Shown piece by piece: positions 32,697-39,785 of a stretch of DNA of 64,000 nucleotides (position 1 is its first letter; each line of letters starts with the position of its first letter). The stretch lies in assembly GCA_017508425.1 (NCBI GenBank), contig JAFVYZ010000045.1, positions 24,709 through 88,708 on the forward strand. Direction: 5' to 3'. This DNA comes from Clostridia bacterium (GTDB lineage: Bacteria > Bacillota > Clostridia > Oscillospirales > CAG-272). Below the pieces are notes generated by a model. That model was not told where the DNA came from, searched no databases, and saw only the letters and a program-made list of their open reading frames with translations. A program made the translations under genes and the position numbers.

Positions 32697-35261
32697 TTAC
32701 CAAGGAGTAGGCACACCGTCAACCCAGCGCCAATAGTTGCCCGTGGCGGTAGGCTGCTCGGCGGAATAGTAATAGCGGGTGGCAGAGGTTAAGGAACCGT
32801 TGTTGTAACCCAAATCTATACCGGACCATTCATTTGCCGTCCCCTTGTAATATACACTTCCGAGATTGCTGCAATCATAGAACGCATACTCGCCGATGCT
32901 CGTGACGCTCGCGGGAATCGTGATCGACTTAAGGCTATTGCAATCATCGAAAGCCTGTGCGCCGATGCTAATGACGCTATCTGGGATCGTGAAGGATACA
33001 AGATGGTCTTTCCAAGCAAACGCACAAGCAGCGATGCCTACGGTATTAGCGCGCAAATGAACCGATGTTACATTCTGATCAGAATCAACTGCCCATTTAT
33101 CCACGTAAGATACACCGTTCTCTTTTTGAAGAATACCCGTGCAATCATAGAACACAAATTCGGCGATGCTGGTGACGCTATCGGGAATCACGATGGATGT
33201 GAGCCCTTTGCAATTACCGAACGCATAAGAGCCGATGCTGGTGACGCTATTAGGAATCACGATGGACTTGAGGCCAGTGCAACCCTCGAACGTCTGCTCA
33301 TAGATATGGGTGACCTTATTGGGAATCACGATGGATGTGAGCCCCGTGCAATCCCGGAACGCACTTCCGCCGATGCGGGTGACGCTCGCGGGGATCGTTA
33401 TCGACGTGAGGCTGCCGCAACCCTCGAACGCAGAAGAGCCGATGCTCGTCAGCTGGCTGTTCTCACCAAACGTCACAGACGCGAGGTTGCTACAACGTTC
33501 AAACGCACAATAGCCGATTTCTACGATGCTTGCAGGGACGAAGACCGAAACGATGGTATCGTTATCACAAAACGCCTCCTTACAAATGGCTATCACGGGC
33601 TTGCCTGCGTAGGTATCGGCAATTATAATTTGGCTAGTTGTGCCCTCATAGCCAATAACAGCAGCAGTGGTACCGTCGGCAGAAAGATCATACATAATGC
33701 CCTCTCCCCCCGTAATGGCGCGATTGCAAATAGTGCAATAGCCGGTTTTTGTATCAACGGTATGCTCTACCCTCCCCTCGGTTGCATCGCAATGTTGACA
33801 ATCGTACCAATGGTAGGAGCCGTCGTGCGAATAGGTGGTTTTATAGATGTGGGAGACCTTTTCGGTAAGATTGGTGATCTCCACCTTGCCACAAGTGGTA
33901 CAGGTGTTGGTATCATAGCCGACCGCATGACAGGTAGGGGGTGTGGTTACCGTTTCAAAATCATGGTCAGCGGCACTGCCCTGCTTCCATTCGAGCACGT
34001 TGCAGGTAAGGCAGATGCGGTAAAAGAGCCTATTTTCACAATAGACGTTTGCGTTGCCGCTGTAATCCACCCAGTCGGTGCCGAAGGTATGCTTGTGTGC
34101 GGAAAGCAGTGCGGCTACCTGTCTTTCCAGCTCAGCAAATCTTGCCTCGCTTGCAGTTTGCAGATCGGTAATCATGCCGTTGATCGTTGCAATTTCACTG
34201 TCGTGGTCAGAGGCAAGGATATCGAGCTTATTTTGCAGTTCGGTTTTGGCATCACTGATTGCCTTTTCGTTGGCGGCGATCTTGCTGTTGATCTCCGCTA
34301 CGGCGGTATTGTATGTAGCGGTTAATTCGTCAAGCTCTGCCTTAGTTGCATCTGCCTTTTCGGTCAGTGCGGCAAGCTCCTCTTTGTGCTTGTCACCCAG
34401 TGCATTGATCGCCGCTTCGTTTGCCGTATCGGCAGTTTTCAGTGCTTCAAGGTCAGTCGCATATTTTGCCTCAAGCGCATCCAAGTCTGCTTGGGTGGCA
34501 TCTGCCTTTACGGTGAGTGCATCAAGCTCCTCTTTGTGCTTATCGCCCAGTGCCTTGATCGCGGCTTCGTTATCCTTATCCGCCTTTTGCAGTGCTTCAA
34601 GGTCGGTTGCGTATTTCGTTTCAAGTGCATCGAGCTCTGCTTGGGTGGCATCTGCCTTTGCGGTCAGTGCATCAAGCTCCTGTTGGTGCTTATCGCCCAG
34701 TGCTTTGATCGCGGCATCGTTTGCCGTGTCGGCGGCTTGCAGGGCGGCAAGGTCGGTGGCGTACTGTGCTTCAAGCGCATCTAAGTCTGCTTGGGTAGCA
34801 TCTGCCTTTGCGGTGAGTGCATCAAGCTCCTCTTTGTGCTTGTCGCCCAGTGCTTTGATCGCCGCATCGTTTGCCGTGTCAGCCGCTTGCAGGGCTGCAA
34901 GGTCGGTGGCATACTGTGCTTCAAGCAAATCCAAGTCTGCCTGCGTTGCCGTGTTTGCAGCAGTTAAAGCTGCCACAGCCTCGGCATGGGCGGCGGTCAG
35001 TGCATCATATTCCACCTTGTGCGCCACGTTTGCCGCTTCCAGCTCGGCAATTTTGGCGGTATAGGCATCGTTTAGTGCCTTGATTGCTGCCTCGTTGGCG
35101 GCAATTTTTTCACTGAGTGCCGTTTCCAGTGTTTGTAACAGTGCTTCGGTATCCGTTTTGGTGTGGTAATTCTCTTCTTCCATGCATGCGGTAAAGCCTA
35201 CCGTTATTGCCATGGAAAGCAGTACCAGCAAAAGGACTGTTAACATTCTTTTTGCTGTCAT
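32697..35261 (-). CDS. BspA-like leucine-rich-repeat surface lipoprotein with a coiled-coil stalk
   Basis: An 854-residue predicted cell-surface protein. In order: signal peptide MTAKRMLTVLLLVLLS with a lipobox-like FTAC (Cys26); an Ala/Lys/Asp-rich coiled coil (about residues 36-392) built around four 50-residue repeats containing KADATQ and AIKALGDKH; a Cys-rich stretch (about 392-515) with repeated C-x2-C pairs (CLTC, CTTCG, CQHC, CTIC) and His; and about ten BspA/LRR_5 repeats of 23 residues (for example SIVIPNSVTSIGSYAFGNC), ending near 800. The end, GNYWRWVDGVPTPW, reads like a binding-tail motif. BspA-like proteins often bind host or matrix ligands; that role is inferred. The ATG at 35261 follows AGGAGGG. 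Expression probably depends on the structured leader at 35262-35440. Confidence 0.9.
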   Translation of the reverse strand: MTAKRMLTVLLLVLLSMAITVGFTACMEEENYHTKTDTEALLQTLETALSEKIAANEAAIKALNDAYTAKIAELEAANVAHKVEYDALTAAHAEAVAALTAANTATQADLDLLEAQYATDLAALQAADTANDAAIKALGDKHKEELDALTAKADATQADLDALEAQYATDLAALQAADTANDAAIKALGDKHQQELDALTAKADATQAELDALETKYATDLEALQKADKDNEAAIKALGDKHKEELDALTVKADATQADLDALEAKYATDLEALKTADTANEAAINALGDKHKEELAALTEKADATKAELDELTATYNTAVAEINSKIAANEKAISDAKTELQNKLDILASDHDSEIATINGMITDLQTASEARFAELERQVAALLSAHKHTFGTDWVDYSGNANVYCENRLFYRICLTCNVLEWKQGSAADHDFETVTTPPTCHAVGYDTNTCTTCGKVEITNLTEKVSHIYKTTYSHDGSYHWYDCQHCDATEGRVEHTVDTKTGYCTICNRAITGGEGIMYDLSADGTTAAVIGYEGTTSQIIIADTYAGKPVIAICKEAFCDNDTIVSVFVPASIVEIGYCAFERCSNLASVTFGENSQLTSIGSSAFEGCGSLTSITIPASVTRIGGSAFRDCTGLTSIVIPNKVTHIYEQTFEGCTGLKSIVIPNSVTSIGSYAFGNCKGLTSIVIPDSVTSIAEFVFYDCTGILQKENGVSYVDKWAVDSDQNVTSVHLRANTVGIAACAFAWKDHLVSFTIPDSVISIGAQAFDDCNSLKSITIPASVTSIGEYAFYDCSNLGSVYYKGTANEWSGIDLGYNNGSLTSATRYYYSAEQPTATGNYWRWVDGVPTPW
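34359..34958 (-). repeat. Four tandem 150-bp repeats inside the surface-protein gene
   Basis: The segment TCTGCCTTT recurs at 34351, 34501, 34651 and 34801, a period of exactly 150 bases (50 codons). Units are near-identical but not perfect, differing mostly at synonymous or conservative positions. Fifty residues is seven heptads plus one, which fits a coiled coil with regular skips. Confidence 0.9.
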
Positions 35262-35281
35262 GTCTTTTTCCCTCCTAAAAT

Positions 35282-35310
35282 AAAAAAAGTGCGCAACCGA
35301 AGCTACGCAC
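35282..35310 (-). terminator. UUCG-loop terminator inside the leader
   Basis: On the minus strand GTGCGTAGC, loop TTCG, GTTGCGCAC: nine pairs, two of them wobble, closed by the very stable C(UUCG)G loop and followed by seven T. It lies after the promoter and before the start codon, so it must be bypassed for the gene to be expressed. Confidence 0.75.
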
Positions 35311-35333
35311 CGAAAAATGCAGCTCCGATTGTC

Positions 35334-35438
35334 GCCAAACAATTACTGACACTCACAACAAGTATGCAGAAAAGAGCATGCATTTTTACCATAATAAAAA
35401 TGCACACTTGTCGTGAAAAATATTCGTAATTGTTTGGC
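35334..35438. repeat. Long imperfect foldback with 13-base perfect ends
   Basis: GCCAAACAATTAC (35334-35346) is the exact complement of 35426-35438. Inside it ACAAGTATGCA (35358-35368) pairs with TGCACACTTGT (35401-35411), one mismatch, and TGCATTTTTA (35379-35388) pairs with 35395-35404. Confidence 0.85.
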
Positions 35439-35445
35439 AATTTTT

Positions 35446-35474
35446 ATTGTAGCACACACGCGCGTGTTTGTAAA
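35446..35474 (-). promoter_or_regulatory. Sigma-A type promoter of the surface-protein gene
   Basis: On the minus strand TTTACA (35469-35474), 17 bases, TACAAT (35446-35451), with extended -10 TGC. The spacer contains the palindrome ACACGCGCGTGT (35456-35467), a possible operator. Confidence 0.72.
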
Positions 35475-35490
35475 GAGTTTTTTATAGCAA

Positions 35491-35520
35491 AAAATCCCTG
35501 CGCTTTAGCGCAGGGATTTT
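35491..35520 (-). terminator. Terminator of rhaAD
   Basis: AAAATCCCTGCGC (35491-35503) pairs perfectly with 35508-35520 around TTTA; on the minus strand a T run follows. Confidence 0.9.
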
Positions 35521-35536
35521 ACTGTATATTGTGTTA

Positions 35537-36364
35537 TCAATCGTCAAGAAACTCCTCGCGGAGTGTGACGCCAAAGTCACGTGCGATGGCGCGAAGGTTT
35601 GCATCCGTGATCGTTTGCAGGATTTTGCCGCCGCCTGCAGACATGGCGAGATTGTAGATCTCTGCCGCCTTTTCGATGGTGTGCATCAAACCAAAGGTGA
35701 TATCAAGGTCGGGTCCCGAGCAAAAGAGTCCGTGATGCGCCCATACAACCGCTTCAAACTCCTCCATTTGCTTGGAGGTGGCAAGTGCGATCTCGGCGCC
35801 CCCCGGCACCATCCACTCTACCATACCGACACCACCCGGGAAAACAACAGGACATTCGGTCGCCGACTGCCAAAGTGCGCGGGTAAATGCCTTGGCGGTC
35901 AGGGGGGTGGTATAGGTCATGGCAATGATATTGGCGGGGTGTGCGTGGTAAATGACACGGCAAGCGCCGTTCGTTGCCTTGACGCGCACGGCGTGGTTCA
36001 TAAAGTGGCTCGGGAACTCGCTCGTGGGGCGCGCACCGTCTTCAAGCCCCCAAACGATGCGCCAGGCGCTTCCCTCTTTGTTGATCTCCACAATGCCAAT
36101 GGAATGCGCGGGGTCAAGCATCACGTTGCGGAAAAACTTACCGCTGCCCGTGGTGAGGAAATACTCCCCACCGAGATGCGCCGCCGACACGCCCATTTCG
36201 TTCCACTCGCGGGGCTCGTTAAAGTAGGGGCGGCAAAGGGCTACATCCTCCTCGGTCATGCGATAGGTGAGGTTGCCGCCGTTTCTCTCGTGCCAGCCCT
36301 GCTCCCAGCCGTCGTTGCAGGCTCTAATATAATCCTTTACGATTTTAATATCTAAAATGCTCAT
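35537..36364 (-). CDS. rhaD: Rhamnulose-1-phosphate aldolase
   Basis: Class II (zinc) aldolase splitting L-rhamnulose 1-phosphate into dihydroxyacetone phosphate and L-lactaldehyde. The 275-residue protein has the N-terminal GWHERNGGNLTYR, the phosphate-binding TTGSGKFFRNV, the zinc histidines in VIYHAHPANI and the catalytic region AVVWAHHGLFCSG with the third zinc histidine. The length matches RhaD and is longer than the related fuculose aldolase FucA. The ATG at 36364 lies one base beyond the rhaA stop; its ribosome site AGAGGA is inside the 3' end of rhaA, so the two are coupled. Its terminator is at 35491. Confidence 0.95.
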   Translation of the reverse strand: MSILDIKIVKDYIRACNDGWEQGWHERNGGNLTYRMTEEDVALCRPYFNEPREWNEMGVSAAHLGGEYFLTTGSGKFFRNVMLDPAHSIGIVEINKEGSAWRIVWGLEDGARPTSEFPSHFMNHAVRVKATNGACRVIYHAHPANIIAMTYTTPLTAKAFTRALWQSATECPVVFPGGVGMVEWMVPGGAEIALATSKQMEEFEAVVWAHHGLFCSGPDLDITFGLMHTIEKAAEIYNLAMSAGGGKILQTITDANLRAIARDFGVTLREEFLDD

Positions 36365-36365
36365 T

Positions 36366-37622
36366 TCAGTGTCCTCTCTTTGAAAGCACGTCATTTTCGT
36401 ATTTCAAGATCTCGGGATACCACTCGCCGTCCTCGGGTTTTCCGCACGCACGGCAGTATTCCCCCCAAACATCACCGAAGGGATAGATTTTAAGCTCCTC
36501 CTGTAGCGCCATCAGCTCACCGAATCTACCCTCGTCCTGCAGGGCTTTCAGCTTGTCGTTTGGTTGGAGAAGCGCGAACAGCAACGCTTTTTGCACGTTA
36601 CGGAAGCCCGTGACCCATGCGCTGATACGGTTGATGGAGGCATCAAAATAATCAAGCGCGATAAATACGCGATCCAGCGCGTCGCAACGCACGATCTCCT
36701 TGCAGATCTCCTTGGTTTCATCATCAAAGAGCACCACGTGATCGGAATCCCAACGCACGCCGCGTGTGATGTGGAGCGCCATATGCTTGTCGTAAGCAAG
36801 TATTGCGGAGATCTTATCGCTGACGACCTCGGTGGGGTGATAATGACCGTTATCCATCAAAGAAATACAGTCGTCACGCCCTGCGGCATACTTGAGGCAC
36901 CACTCGGCGGAGCCGACGGTGTAGCTTTCAACACCAATACCAAACACCTTACTCTCAGCACAAGGAAACACCTTTGTTTTATCAAAGGGCTCGGAGAGGA
37001 TCTCATCAAAAGACTCTTTATAGCGCACGCGCGGACCGAGGCGGTCGGCGGGGATATCCTTGTAGCCGTCACCCGTCCAAATATTCATCACGCAGGGCTG
37101 CCCCAGCTCGTCGGCAAGATACTGCGAGATGCGCACCGAGGCCTTGCCGTGCTCCACCCAAAATTTACGCGTGTCCTCATTCGGGGAGGAGAGCGTCAAG
37201 GGATCGCACATCGGATGGCCGAAAAACGTAGGATTAAAGTCACATCCCATACCGCGCGCCTTGCAAAACTCCACCCATTTGGAAAAATGCTTGGGTTCGA
37301 GCTTGTCGCGATCGACCCAACCGCCGTTTTCCTCATCGAAAATGGCATAGCAGGCGTGAAGATTGAGCTTTACCGTGCCGGGCACGAGCGCGACGACCTT
37401 ATCAATATCCTGCATCAGCTCCGCGGGAGTGGTTGCCTTGCCAAGGTAATTGCCCGTGATCTGAATACCGCCCGAAAGGCTCTTTTCTTTTTGATCAAAG
37501 CCGCCCACATCATCGCCTTGCCAGCAGTGGAGCGCGACCGGCACTTTTCTTAATTTTTCAATTGCGGCATCGGTATCAATACCCAGTGCCGCATATTTCT
37601 TTTTGGCCTCGGAATAGGACAT
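36366..37622 (-). CDS. rhaA: L-rhamnose isomerase
   Basis: Converts L-rhamnose to L-rhamnulose with Mn. The 418-residue protein shows the conserved start HCWQGDDVGGFDQKE, NLHACYAIFDEE, the metal-site region GMGCDFNPTFFGHP, NIWTGDGYKDIPADR, ESYTVGSAEWCL, LMDNGHYHPTE and the late ALDYFDASINRISAW. All align with RhaA by eye. The ATG at 37622 follows TTTAGGAGG. It is the first gene of a two-gene operon with rhaD, divergent from the AraC-type regulator. No rhamnulokinase (rhaB) gene lies in this cluster, so the kinase must be encoded elsewhere. Confidence 0.96.
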   Translation of the reverse strand: MSYSEAKKKYAALGIDTDAAIEKLRKVPVALHCWQGDDVGGFDQKEKSLSGGIQITGNYLGKATTPAELMQDIDKVVALVPGTVKLNLHACYAIFDEENGGWVDRDKLEPKHFSKWVEFCKARGMGCDFNPTFFGHPMCDPLTLSSPNEDTRKFWVEHGKASVRISQYLADELGQPCVMNIWTGDGYKDIPADRLGPRVRYKESFDEILSEPFDKTKVFPCAESKVFGIGVESYTVGSAEWCLKYAAGRDDCISLMDNGHYHPTEVVSDKISAILAYDKHMALHITRGVRWDSDHVVLFDDETKEICKEIVRCDALDRVFIALDYFDASINRISAWVTGFRNVQKALLFALLQPNDKLKALQDEGRFGELMALQEELKIYPFGDVWGEYCRACGKPEDGEWYPEILKYENDVLSKRGH

Positions 37623-37676
37623 AACAACCTCCTAAATCGTAATGATACATTATAAATTTTAACACATTATGAACCA

Positions 37677-37769
37677 TCAAAAAAGGTCTTTGATTTTACA
37701 AGAAAGTGTGTTTTTTTATGGAGATAATACCGTATTACACCTGCCATTTGACAAAAAAGGACCTTTTTT
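37677..37769. promoter_or_regulatory. Candidate operator pair in the rhaA/regulator intergenic region
   Basis: Two related symmetric sequences, TCAAAAAAGGTCTTTGA (37677-37693) and AAAAAAGGACCTTTTTT (37753-37769), lie between the divergent genes and share AAAAAAGG. They are plausible sites for the adjacent AraC-type protein. A TATAAT-like -10 for rhaA lies at 37649-37654 on the minus strand. Confidence 0.5.
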
Positions 37770-37781
37770 TACGAAAAGCCC

Positions 37782-37810
37782 TTGAAAGCCGTGCGCTTCT
37801 GTGTTATACT
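37782..37810 (+). promoter_or_regulatory. Sigma-A type promoter of the AraC-family regulator gene
   Basis: TTGAAA (37782-37787), 17 bases, TATACT (37805-37810), 35 bases before the GTG start. Confidence 0.82.
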
Positions 37811-37845
37811 GTTTTTATATTGAAGCTTTATGAAGGAGGCGTACC

Positions 37846-38823
37846 GTGAAATCTGAGATCTTATCCCGTCTTGCTTATATTAACGATGAGGAAAAGCGCA
37901 TCATCGAGGGCGAGCAAAAAATCAATAAAAAGCTCTATTCCGCGTTCGCCAAGGAATTTATCATCAATCATCACCGATTGATGCAGGAGGGCGAGCAAAT
38001 TGCACTCCGCCGCCACACAAGATTTACCGATTTTCCCTCCCATGGGCACAACTATGTAGAAATGACATACGTTTGCTCGGGCGAGGTCACACACGTCATC
38101 AAGCATCGCGAGGTCAAGATGCACGCGGGGGACGTGCTGCTTCTCAACCGCCACACTCAGCACAGTGTGCGCAAAACGGGCGAGGACGATATTGCCATCA
38201 ACGTCCTGCTCGCGACCGATTGCTTCCATTCCTTTGCCTCGATCCTGCCCGCCGACTCTCCCCTTTCCTCATTTATGGCGGAAAACATCCGCTCCAACGG
38301 TGAGGCCGAGTACATGCTTTTCTCGACCGAGGGTGTACCGCCCCTTGAAAACCTTTTTGAAAATCTTTGCTATGCCATGGTCGGCAACGATATTTTAAGC
38401 CCCGACATTTTAAAAACCACCGTGGCACTCATCTTGCGTCATTTTGCCGAGATGCCCGACTGTATGATCACCGCCGCGCGCCACCGCTCGGGTGCGGAGC
38501 TCTTGCAGGCTCGCATTGAGGAGTATTTGCGTACCGAATTCCGAACCGCCACTCTCACCGAGCTTGCGGATAAGCTGGGGCTCAGTGTCCCCTATCTTTC
38601 CAAGCGTGTGCGCGAGCTTTGCGGCACCACCTTTAGCAAGCTCCTACAGGAGGCACGCTTCAGAGAGTCGCTTCGTTTGCTTGAAACGACCGATTTGCCC
38701 GTTGGCGACATTATTATCGCCGTTGGCTATGAAAACACGAGCTTCTTCCACAATCAATTCCGCGCACGCTATCACTGCTCTCCCTTCAAATGGCGTAGGC
38801 AGCAAGGCGAAATTCAAGAATGA
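37846..38823 (+). CDS. AraC-family transcriptional regulator, probably of rhamnose genes
   Basis: A 325-residue regulator with an N-terminal cupin sensor domain (FPSHGHNYVEMTYVCSGEV and MHAGDVLLLNRHTQHSV, about residues 65-110) and a C-terminal AraC double helix-turn-helix (LTELADKLGLSVPYLSKRV and VGDIIIAVGYENTSFFHNQF, ending with SPFKWRR). The arrangement is that of RhaS/RhaR sugar sensors. The start is GTG at 37846, preceded by GAAGGAGG. Divergent position next to rhaAD makes L-rhamnose the likely effector, but that is inference. It has its own promoter and a bidirectional terminator. Confidence 0.9.
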   Translation: MKSEILSRLAYINDEEKRIIEGEQKINKKLYSAFAKEFIINHHRLMQEGEQIALRRHTRFTDFPSHGHNYVEMTYVCSGEVTHVIKHREVKMHAGDVLLLNRHTQHSVRKTGEDDIAINVLLATDCFHSFASILPADSPLSSFMAENIRSNGEAEYMLFSTEGVPPLENLFENLCYAMVGNDILSPDILKTTVALILRHFAEMPDCMITAARHRSGAELLQARIEEYLRTEFRTATLTELADKLGLSVPYLSKRVRELCGTTFSKLLQEARFRESLRLLETTDLPVGDIIIAVGYENTSFFHNQFRARYHCSPFKWRRQQGEIQE

Positions 38824-38831
38824 TAAAAAAA

Positions 38832-38857
38832 GCCACGCCGACGGCGTGGCTTTTTTT
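38832..38857. terminator. Bidirectional terminator between the regulator and the Cys-rich gene
   Basis: A run, GCCACGCC (38832-38839), loop, GGCGTGGC (38843-38850), T run to 38857; serves both convergent genes. Confidence 0.92.
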
Positions 38858-38866
38858 ATTAAAAAC

Positions 38867-39700
38867 TTACGAATTGCCGCAGCAGCGACCACGACCGTTT
38901 CCGTTCGCCGCAGAAGTAGGCGCAACCGTGCTGGGACAAAAAGCAGAAGTCGGGAAAGGCAGCTGGCGGAACATGCAGCAGGGATCCTCATCGGCCACGT
39001 CGGTGCATTCCTTATCGGGCAAGCAAAACTCAGTGGCTTCAACAAGCAGTTGACCCTCGCGCACCAGGCGAATAACCGAAAAAAGCCCCAAGGAAATGGC
39101 AAGATAGCGGTCAACACCGTTATCATCGCCCGAAAGCGCACCACAAAGCGTATCGGTCACGGCCGAAGGAATGTCACAGCAACGGCAGCAGCAATGGCAG
39201 TGACACGCCTCTACGATACGTGCACCCAGCACCACGGGCTCCACGACCTCGATGACCGCCTCAGGGGTGTTATGACCGCAGGTGACAGGCTCAGGCGCCG
39301 CGCAGAAATTATCGCACGCCTTACTGCGGAAGATGCTCACGTTGCTCTCGCCGCCAAAAAGCACCACGCGCTTTTCAAGCACCGCCACGCCCTCGATGGT
39401 CTGGGATTGCCCCACGGGTACGCAGACCTCAAACTCGCACCGCACGTAAAATCTCACCAAAACCGTATAAAAGCCACTATTGAACTGCACGGGATCTACC
39501 GAGATATTCGAAGCCACAAGCTTGGCACACTTCACACGAACATTTCCCGTGCGAGCGATGAGTTCTTCGCCCCCACAGGTAAGGAACACGCGAACGTCCT
39601 CAAAACAATCCCTGTCGCGGCAAGCATCAAGGATGCGCGACGCCTCGATCCCAAAGCGTTCGCCTGCCCCGCCCAAACAGGAAAATCTGTTATCTCCCAT
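38867..39700 (-). CDS. Cys-rich protein of unknown function, possibly a spore-coat component
   Basis: I do not recognise a named family. The 277-residue protein has 25 cysteines by count. Residues 20-125 form a regular, strand-like core (DRDCFEDVRVFLTCGGEE, DPVQFNSGFYTVLVRFYVRC, LEKRVVLFGGESNV). Then comes a dense cluster, CHCHCCCRCC (residues 166-175), a helical stretch (190-222) and a tail with CC pairs near 241 and 273. There is no signal peptide or membrane helix. The ATG at 39700 has GGAGGAGGAA about 11 bases upstream. Cys-rich cytoplasmic proteins in spore formers are often coat or exosporium proteins that cross-link by disulfides or bind metal; that assignment is inference. Antisense frames exist but lack conserved patterns. 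Confidence 0.78.
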   Translation of the reverse strand: MGDNRFSCLGGAGERFGIEASRILDACRDRDCFEDVRVFLTCGGEELIARTGNVRVKCAKLVASNISVDPVQFNSGFYTVLVRFYVRCEFEVCVPVGQSQTIEGVAVLEKRVVLFGGESNVSIFRSKACDNFCAAPEPVTCGHNTPEAVIEVVEPVVLGARIVEACHCHCCCRCCDIPSAVTDTLCGALSGDDNGVDRYLAISLGLFSVIRLVREGQLLVEATEFCLPDKECTDVADEDPCCMFRQLPFPTSAFCPSTVAPTSAANGNGRGRCCGNS

Positions 39701-39785
39701 AGGAAAATGGTTCCTCCTCCAAAAGATTCAAGAGCAATACTGCTCTTCCCTATTATCCTATGAGGAGTGTGTCGAATTTGACAAT

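Larger units (their letters stand above)
35262..35440 (-). promoter_or_regulatory. Structured 5' leader of the surface-protein gene (candidate attenuator)
   Basis: The untranslated leader of about 178 bases begins at the predicted start point, forms a long imperfect hairpin (35334-35438), then carries a terminator hairpin with a T run (35282-35310) immediately before the ribosome site AGGAGGG. The segment AAAAATGCA made within the first hairpin can pair with two copies of TGCATTTTT, one inside that hairpin (35396-35404) and one just before the terminator (35313-35321). This gives two mutually exclusive folds. Confidence 0.65.

Noticed and set aside
31280-32722. 480-codon open frame on the minus strand
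   Set aside because: Antisense of purA; produced by the strong codon bias of that gene.
34359-34958. Regular repeats considered as a CRISPR array
   Set aside because: The period is 150 bases with no unique spacers, and the repeats are in-frame protein repeats.
34078-35064. 328-codon Ser/Ala-rich open frame on the plus strand
   Set aside because: Antisense of the repetitive coiled coil; the repeat composition keeps several frames open.
38492-39763. 423-codon open frame on the plus strand
   Set aside because: Overlaps the AraC-type regulator in another frame and the Cys-rich gene in antisense; crosses a bidirectional terminator.
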